Positions 6,429 through 10,290 of a DNA stretch of 10,290 nucleotides are shown piece by piece. Source of the stretch: Gammaproteobacteria bacterium (GTDB lineage Bacteria > Pseudomonadota > Gammaproteobacteria > SZUA-229); contig JAPHRB010000036.1 of NCBI GenBank assembly GCA_026197015.1, forward strand, positions 1-10,290. Reading direction: 5' to 3'. Within the stretch, counting starts at the first letter, position 1. Each line of letters begins with the position of its first letter. Below the pieces are notes generated by a model. The model was not told the origin of the DNA, did not search any database, and saw only the letters and a program-made list of their open reading frames with translations. The translations under genes were made by a program, and so were the position numbers.

Positions 6429-7790
6429 ATGAAACAGACTAAAATATCTTTCATTATTCCGACACTTAATGAAGCCGAACATATCTCATTAACATTAGAT
6501 CGGTTACAGGTTTCACGTCAACGCGGACACGAAGTTATTCTGAGTGATGGCGCAAGTCATGACAACACGCTATTATTATCAAAAGACAAGATAGATGATC
6601 ACATTAATAGCACACCAGGACGCGCAGTACAAATGAACGCTGGCGCTAAAATTGCCAGTGGTGATATCCTGTGTTTTTTACATGCAGATACAAAAACACC
6701 TGAGAATATTGATGAATTAATTTTAGAAAGCTTAACAGCCAGAAATAAACAGTCTTTTCATTGGGGATTTTTTAATATAAAACTCAGCGGGCGCGACTGG
6801 CCATTTAGAATAATAGAATGGTTAATAAACAAACGCTCCTGTTTAAGCCACGTAGCCACCGGTGACCAGGCAATATTTATAGACAAACACAGCTTCAAAA
6901 AAATCAATGGTTTTTCAAACATCCCTTTAATGGAGGATATTGAAATAAGCAAACGCCTTAGAAAAACAAGCCGCCCTGTTTGCATAAAAAAATCACCCTT
7001 AATCACATCGAGTCGGCGCTGGGAGAAACATGGCATAACTTCAACCGTATTATTAATGTGGCAGTTACGTCTGCGGTATTTTTTAGGCGCATCACCCGCT
7101 ACGCTAGCCAAAACATATAAACCCCATAAACAGATTACCTCCCCCAACAAACAACAACTGATTGTATTTATAAAGGCCCCAATACCGGGTTTTTGTAAAA
7201 CACGTTTAACACCTTATTTAAGCCCTGAAGAAGCCAGTGACTTTTATGAATCACTGGTTAAAAACTGCTTCAATAAAATTACAGCCATCAAAAACACAGA
7301 TATCAGTATTTACACTTACCCGGATATTAATCACCCCTTTATCAAAAAAATAAGCCAGCAATACAGCACCACATGTCATTTACAATCTGGAGAGAACCTG
7401 GGTGAACGCATGTTTAATGCTCTCAATGAATCACTCAAAACATATGATAAAAGTATATTAATTGGAACTGATTGCCCGCTATTAGATCAAAGCTATCTCG
7501 AACAGGCATTTAAAGCACTAGAGCAAGATGATATAGTTTTAGGCCCGGCAGATGACGGGGGTTATGTTTTAGTTGGTGCCTCGAAAATCGAAGCACAACT
7601 ATTTAATAACATTAACTGGGGCACAGATTCCGTTTTAAAGCAAAGTTTACATAACGCCAATAAAGCGGCCTATAAAACACACTTATTAGATACACTCTGG
7701 GATGTAGATACCCCGCAAGACTACATAAAATATCAAAACCTGATACAACAACCGACAATACAAGCAACCAGTACAGCACGGGAAACATAA
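6429..7790 (+). CDS. Fusion of two arsenosugar-associated transferases (TIGR04283-type GT2 + TIGR04282-type DUF2064), 453 aa
   Basis: Residues 5-232 form a family 2 glycosyltransferase of the TIGR04283 type: ISFIIPTLNEAEHI (6-19), ILSDGASHDNT, GRAVQMNAGAKIASGDILCF (64-83), HADT (85-88) as the DxD-like metal site, GDQAIF, and MEDIEISKRL (168-177) with the catalytic ED. Residues 242-437 form a DUF2064/CofC-like nucleotidyltransferase-fold domain of the TIGR04282 type: IVFIKAPIPGFCKTRLTPYL (245-264), GTDCPLL (346-352), GPADDGGYVLVG (372-383) and LWDVDTPQDY. The two are more often found as separate neighbouring genes beside arsS, and were once named rSAM/selenodomain-associated transferases 1 and 2. 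They probably act on the sugar part of the product, but neither reaction is established. The stop overlaps the arsM start by one base (TAATG), showing translational coupling. Confidence 0.9.
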   Translation: MKQTKISFIIPTLNEAEHISLTLDRLQVSRQRGHEVILSDGASHDNTLLLSKDKIDDHINSTPGRAVQMNAGAKIASGDILCFLHADTKTPENIDELILESLTARNKQSFHWGFFNIKLSGRDWPFRIIEWLINKRSCLSHVATGDQAIFIDKHSFKKINGFSNIPLMEDIEISKRLRKTSRPVCIKKSPLITSSRRWEKHGITSTVLLMWQLRLRYFLGASPATLAKTYKPHKQITSPNKQQLIVFIKAPIPGFCKTRLTPYLSPEEASDFYESLVKNCFNKITAIKNTDISIYTYPDINHPFIKKISQQYSTTCHLQSGENLGERMFNALNESLKTYDKSILIGTDCPLLDQSYLEQAFKALEQDDIVLGPADDGGYVLVGASKIEAQLFNNINWGTDSVLKQSLHNANKAAYKTHLLDTLWDVDTPQDYIKYQNLIQQPTIQATSTARET

Positions 7791-8593
7791 TGAATAACAA
7801 ACAGGCCGATGACGTTAGAAGCCAGGTAAGAGACTCATACAGTAAAGTAGCAGAAGCAAATAATGAAGGTGATTGTTGCGGTGTAACTAGTAGCTGCTGC
7901 GGTGTATCTGATGACGATAAAATTAACCAGCTAATCTCTACCCGCCTTGGTTATAGCGAGTTAGATTTAATCAGCGTACCTGAAGGCGCTGATATGGGAC
8001 TTGGCTGTGGTAACCCAAAAGCTTTAGCTGCACTTCAAGAGGGTGAGATCGTAGTTGACCTGGGCAGCGGTGGTGGATTTGATGCATTCCTGGCCGCCAA
8101 TGAAGTAGGTAAAACCGGTAAGGTCATTGGTGTTGATATGACACCAGAAATGATTACAAAAGCACGAGACAACGCAAGCAAGGCCAATTACGAAAATGTT
8201 GAATTTCGTTTAGGTGAAATCGAACACCTGCCTGTAGCTGATAATTCAGTAGACACCATTATGTCCAATTGTGTAATCAATCTGTCACCAGATAAACAAC
8301 AGGTTTTTAATGATGCTTATCGAATTTTAAAAAGTGGTGGCCGTTTAGCTATTTCAGATGTCGTTAGCAGCACCGAGTTACCTGATGAAATTAAAAACGA
8401 CAACCAACTTTACTCTGCATGCGTAAGTGGTGCTTCAAGCATATCTAACTTAAAAATAATGATGCAAAAAGCCGGTTTTAAAAACATCAAAATTGAACCA
8501 AAAAACGACAGCCGTGAATTTATAAAAGACTGGGCACCGGGTAGCAATATTGAAGATTATGTGGTTTCAGCGAACATTCAGGCCACTAAGTAA
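7790..8593 (+). CDS. arsM: Arsenite S-adenosylmethionine methyltransferase ArsM, 267 aa
   Basis: ArsM methylates trivalent arsenic using SAM, giving mono-, di- and trimethyl arsenicals. The SAM site is VDLGSGGGFDAFLAA (89-103), followed by GVDMTPEMITKAR (114-126). The three arsenic-binding cysteines of the family are present: Cys73 in GLGCGNP, Cys161 in SNCVINLSP and Cys211 in SACVSGA. A further N-terminal cluster DCCGVTSSCCGVS (28-40) has two CC pairs (29-30 and 36-37) in a tandem CCGV repeat. Length and motif order fit bacterial ArsM well. It is translationally coupled to the upstream transferase fusion and is last in the operon, so the locus is an arsenosugar rather than a simple arsenic-volatilising one. 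In this cluster it would supply the methylated arsenic substrate to ArsS. Confidence 0.96.
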   Translation: MNNKQADDVRSQVRDSYSKVAEANNEGDCCGVTSSCCGVSDDDKINQLISTRLGYSELDLISVPEGADMGLGCGNPKALAALQEGEIVVDLGSGGGFDAFLAANEVGKTGKVIGVDMTPEMITKARDNASKANYENVEFRLGEIEHLPVADNSVDTIMSNCVINLSPDKQQVFNDAYRILKSGGRLAISDVVSSTELPDEIKNDNQLYSACVSGASSISNLKIMMQKAGFKNIKIEPKNDSREFIKDWAPGSNIEDYVVSANIQATK

Positions 8594-8601
8594 TTCACAA
8601 T

Positions 8602-8644
8602 TTAAATACATCTGCATCCATCATACAAATGCTGATGTATTTAA
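8602..8644. terminator. Inverted-repeat terminator between convergent arsM and the integrase
   Basis: The arms TTAAATACATCTGCAT (8602-8617) and ATGCTGATGTATTTAA (8629-8644) pair over 16 positions with one mismatch, with an 11-base loop. It begins nine bases after the arsM stop and ends 21 bases before the integrase stop, so it could serve both strands. AT-rich sequence follows on both sides, but no clean T run, so its strength is uncertain. It lacks the paired core sites of an attC recombination site. Confidence 0.6.
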
Positions 8645-8665
8645 TTTATGTAATAACCAGATATA

Positions 8666-9592
8666 TTAATTAAACAATGTATCAAAAGGGCTATTAACCA
8701 GAAGTCCTGGTTTATTTAATACATGTGTATATATCATTGTTGTTGATACATCTGCATGACCTAACAATTCCTGAACCGTTCTTATATCTGAACCCGACTC
8801 TAATAAATGCGTAGCAAATGAATGACGTAAGGCGTGACAATTAACACTCTTTGAAAGCCCTGCCTGATCTGCAGCTTTTTTTATTTTCTTCTGTAAATTA
8901 TTCTCATAAATATGATGTCGTCGAACCGCACCTGTACGTGGATCAATAGAGTGCTTAGTGGCAGGAAAGACATATTGCCAACGCAACTCTTTAGGCGCAT
9001 TAGGATACTTTCTAGCCAAAGCATCAGGTAAATAGACATCACCATAACCAATAAGTAAATCTTGCTTATGTAATTTAGCGACATCATTAATCTGATTTCT
9101 CAAATCTTCAAACAAACCATCGGGCAAAGGCACCACCCTGTCTTTTTTACCTTTACCATTTCGAATAATTATTATTTGATGGTCGAAATCAATATCACAA
9201 ACACGTAAACGAATACACTCCATTAAACGCATACCAGAACCATATAACAAACCTGCCATAGTTCTGTATAAATTATTATCTAATGCATTAAATAATAGCA
9301 TAATTTCATTTTTTGATAATACAACCGGCAACCGTTTGGGTTTTTTAGAACGTTTATATCCACCCAAATCATCCACATTAAGTTTGAGCACATGTTTAAA
9401 AAGAAAGATCACTGAATTGAGAGCAACATTCTGAGTATTAGCAGCAACATGACGTTTAACAACAAGATATTCTAGAAATGGCACAATATGTTCTGGCAAT
9501 ATATCATCACTTGATTTAAAGGAGTGAAATAATAAAAACCGAGCAACCCAACCAGAATACGCCTGTTCTGTACGAATTGAATACTGTCGCAT
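8666..9592 (-). CDS. intI: Integron integrase IntI, catalytic part (downstream frame of a frameshifted gene)
   Basis: This is a tyrosine recombinase of the integron integrase type. The catalytic residues are all present: Arg122 in GSGMRLMECIRLR, the lysine region GKGKKDR (146-152), His253 and Arg256 in CHALRHSFATH, His279 in LLGHADVSTT and the nucleophile Tyr288 in MIYTHV. The segment DVYLPDALARKYPNAP, continuing to about residue 212, is the extra patch that separates IntI from other tyrosine recombinases and is needed for attC hairpin recognition. DPRTGAVRRHHIY is also diagnostic. The ATG at 9592 is unlikely to be the true start: it has no ribosome-binding site, and the frame stays open upstream as FERLVIEIR, matching the usual inter-domain linker of long integron integrases. 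The remainder lies in another frame at 9601-10059. Confidence 0.92.
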   Translation of the reverse strand: MRQYSIRTEQAYSGWVARFLLFHSFKSSDDILPEHIVPFLEYLVVKRHVAANTQNVALNSVIFLFKHVLKLNVDDLGGYKRSKKPKRLPVVLSKNEIMLLFNALDNNLYRTMAGLLYGSGMRLMECIRLRVCDIDFDHQIIIIRNGKGKKDRVVPLPDGLFEDLRNQINDVAKLHKQDLLIGYGDVYLPDALARKYPNAPKELRWQYVFPATKHSIDPRTGAVRRHHIYENNLQKKIKKAADQAGLSKSVNCHALRHSFATHLLESGSDIRTVQELLGHADVSTTMIYTHVLNKPGLLVNSPFDTLFN

Positions 9593-9600
9593 CCTGATTT

Positions 9601-10059
9601 CTATAACCAGGCGTTCAAAAAGACGGAATGCTGCAATACAGCCTCTCGCACAGCCGACTTTTCACTTGCAGAAACCCTCACATTCAGTATACCAGACACA
9701 TCAGTTGCATTGCCAAGATCAACTGTTAAACCGCAAGCCGCAGTAGAATTAAAGGATGATAAATTCAAATCCCATAAAAATTCATCAGCCCAGTCTGGTT
9801 TAACTAACTCTGAAAATAAAATACGAACAGAATCAACAAGCTTTAAGAACTGCTTATCTTTAAATTGTAATTTTCCAGCTATCCCCGCAAGGTACTTATA
9901 TAGATCATCTGGCGTAAACTCTATTAATCGCTTATCAGGGCATGCAGCTATTAAAGCCTTCACACAAGAAATATAATACTTGTGGTCTGCGTCACTAACA
10001 CCGTATGCTTTTGTTTTTAGTCGATATTTTGACCAAAACCTCGAATAAATATCATCCAT
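9601..10059 (-). CDS. N-terminal extension of the integron integrase (upstream frame, ends early by frameshift)
   Basis: This 152-residue frame is the front part of the integrase. Residues 6-97 (FWSKYRLKTKAYGVS to ADEFLWDL) resemble the extra N-terminal domain of long environmental integron integrases, including the KDKQF...SVRILFSELVKPDW pattern. At residues 146-147 the frame passes through a T5 run (9617-9621 on the plus strand as A5) and then ends after FLNAWL. Moving back one base there gives VFFERLVIEIR, which joins directly to the catalytic frame and yields a 464-residue protein of normal length. The cause is either a one-base deletion, making a pseudogene, or ribosomal slippage. The start at 10059 has an AAGGA ribosome-binding site and a strong promoter upstream. 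No independent function is likely. Confidence 0.8.
   Translation of the reverse strand: MDDIYSRFWSKYRLKTKAYGVSDADHKYYISCVKALIAACPDKRLIEFTPDDLYKYLAGIAGKLQFKDKQFLKLVDSVRILFSELVKPDWADEFLWDLNLSSFNSTAACGLTVDLGNATDVSGILNVRVSASEKSAVREAVLQHSVFLNAWL
9617..9621 (-). other. Frameshift point in the integrase gene (T5 run)
   Basis: On the minus strand the codons are GTC TTT TTG. One extra T, or a -1 slip, restores the integrase frame. The preceding C breaks the ideal X_XXY_YYZ slippery heptamer, so mutation or sequencing error is more likely than programmed slippage. Confidence 0.75.
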
Positions 10060-10103
10060 AACACATATCCTTAATTAATCATTGCAAATATACACCGCAT
10101 AAG

Positions 10104-10133
10104 ATTATCATTCCCTAAAAGAATACTTGTCAA
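10104..10133 (-). promoter_or_regulatory. Near-consensus sigma-70 promoter of the integrase gene
   Basis: On the minus strand a perfect -35 box TTGACA (10128-10133) is followed after 18 bases by the -10 box GATAAT (10104-10109, 5 of 6 consensus). Transcription would start near 10097, giving a leader of about 38 bases with the AAGGA site before ATG 10059. No LexA box (CTGT-N8-ACAG) overlaps it, unlike many integron integrase promoters. Confidence 0.7.
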
Positions 10134-10290
10134 CAGGAATAGCTGGATTTATAGATACCCCTGACAATTATGTAATTCTAGATACTTAACTGTTATATTC
10201 GCGGAATTCTAAAAATGTTCGTTAATTAAAAACCTATTTAAATAAGTAGTTACATCTACTATAAAAGAGACCATAAGAGCGTGAAACACT
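10134..10290. other. Region upstream of the integrase where attI would be expected
   Basis: In ordinary integrons attI and the cassettes lie on the 5' side of intI, here to the right. These bases are AT-rich with no gene seen. No GTTRRRY core occurs on the plus strand; near forms are at 10192 (GTTATAT), 10221 (GTTAATT) and 10249 (GTTACAT). An attI site here is possible but not shown, and the first cassette would lie beyond the window. Confidence 0.3.

Noticed and set aside
6758..7150. Minus-strand 130-codon frame inside the transferase fusion
   Set aside because: It is fully antisense to conserved GT2 motifs, so it is a shadow frame.
8602..8644. Possible attC site of an integron cassette
   Set aside because: The inverted repeat lacks GTTRRRY/RYYYAAC ends and lies on the 3' side of the integrase, where cassettes are not expected.
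9710..9976. Plus-strand 88-codon frame opposite the integrase N-terminus
   Set aside because: It is antisense to a domain with clear integrase similarity and has no ribosome-binding site or motif of note.
10184..10190. ACTTAAC, a match to the RYYYAAC recombination core
   Set aside because: For an integrase reading leftward the attI core should be GTTRRRY on the plus strand; this is the opposite orientation and a 7-base match is expected by chance.

Overview
The window looks like the chromosome of an AT-rich gammaproteobacterium. The evidence is the kind of genes present: a partial aroE with a YrdA-type gamma-carbonic anhydrase nearby (the two are also close in enterobacteria), a DUF2914 protein, several rhodanese domains and an environmental-type integron integrase. 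A sulfur-oxidising or marine lineage is a guess. No rRNA, tRNA, CRISPR or insertion sequence was seen.

Left part (2-3327). The 3' end of aroE reads rightward. Five genes read leftward: a single-domain rhodanese (630-1025), an exported DUF2914 protein (1087-1524), a gamma-class carbonic anhydrase-like protein (1551-2087), an unrecognised CXXC protein (2171-2584) and an ArsR-type repressor fused to a rhodanese (2671-3327). A terminator-like hairpin (2118-2152) separates the CXXC gene from the carbonic anhydrase gene, so the repressor and CXXC genes may form one unit.

Middle part (3328-8644). The repressor is divergent from a five-gene rightward operon, with a perfect 17-bp inverted repeat (3412-3451) between them as the probable operator. 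The operon runs: sterol desaturase/fatty acid hydroxylase family membrane protein, TVP38/TMEM64 membrane protein fused to a rhodanese, radical SAM protein ArsS, a fusion of two arsenosugar-type transferases, and arsenite methyltransferase ArsM. It ends in an inverted-repeat terminator (8602-8644). ArsM would methylate arsenite and ArsS would add a SAM-derived 5'-deoxyadenosyl group, giving an arsenosugar precursor. The transferases would then elaborate it. The two membrane proteins suggest, by inference only, a link to lipids or membranes (arsenosugar phospholipids). No arsenite efflux pump or arsenate reductase is in view.

Right part (8666-10290). An integron integrase with the IntI-specific patch and an N-terminal extension reads leftward, convergent with the operon. 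It is split into two frames by an apparent one-base loss in a T5 run, so it is either a pseudogene or read by frameshifting. A near-consensus promoter precedes it. The attachment site and any cassettes would lie at or beyond the right edge; no clear attI core was found in the last 230 bases.

The most distinctive point is the density of rhodanese domains (three, each with a different active-site loop) around an arsenosugar locus. One is on the regulator, which has no cysteine in its DNA-binding domain, and one is on a membrane protein inside the operon.
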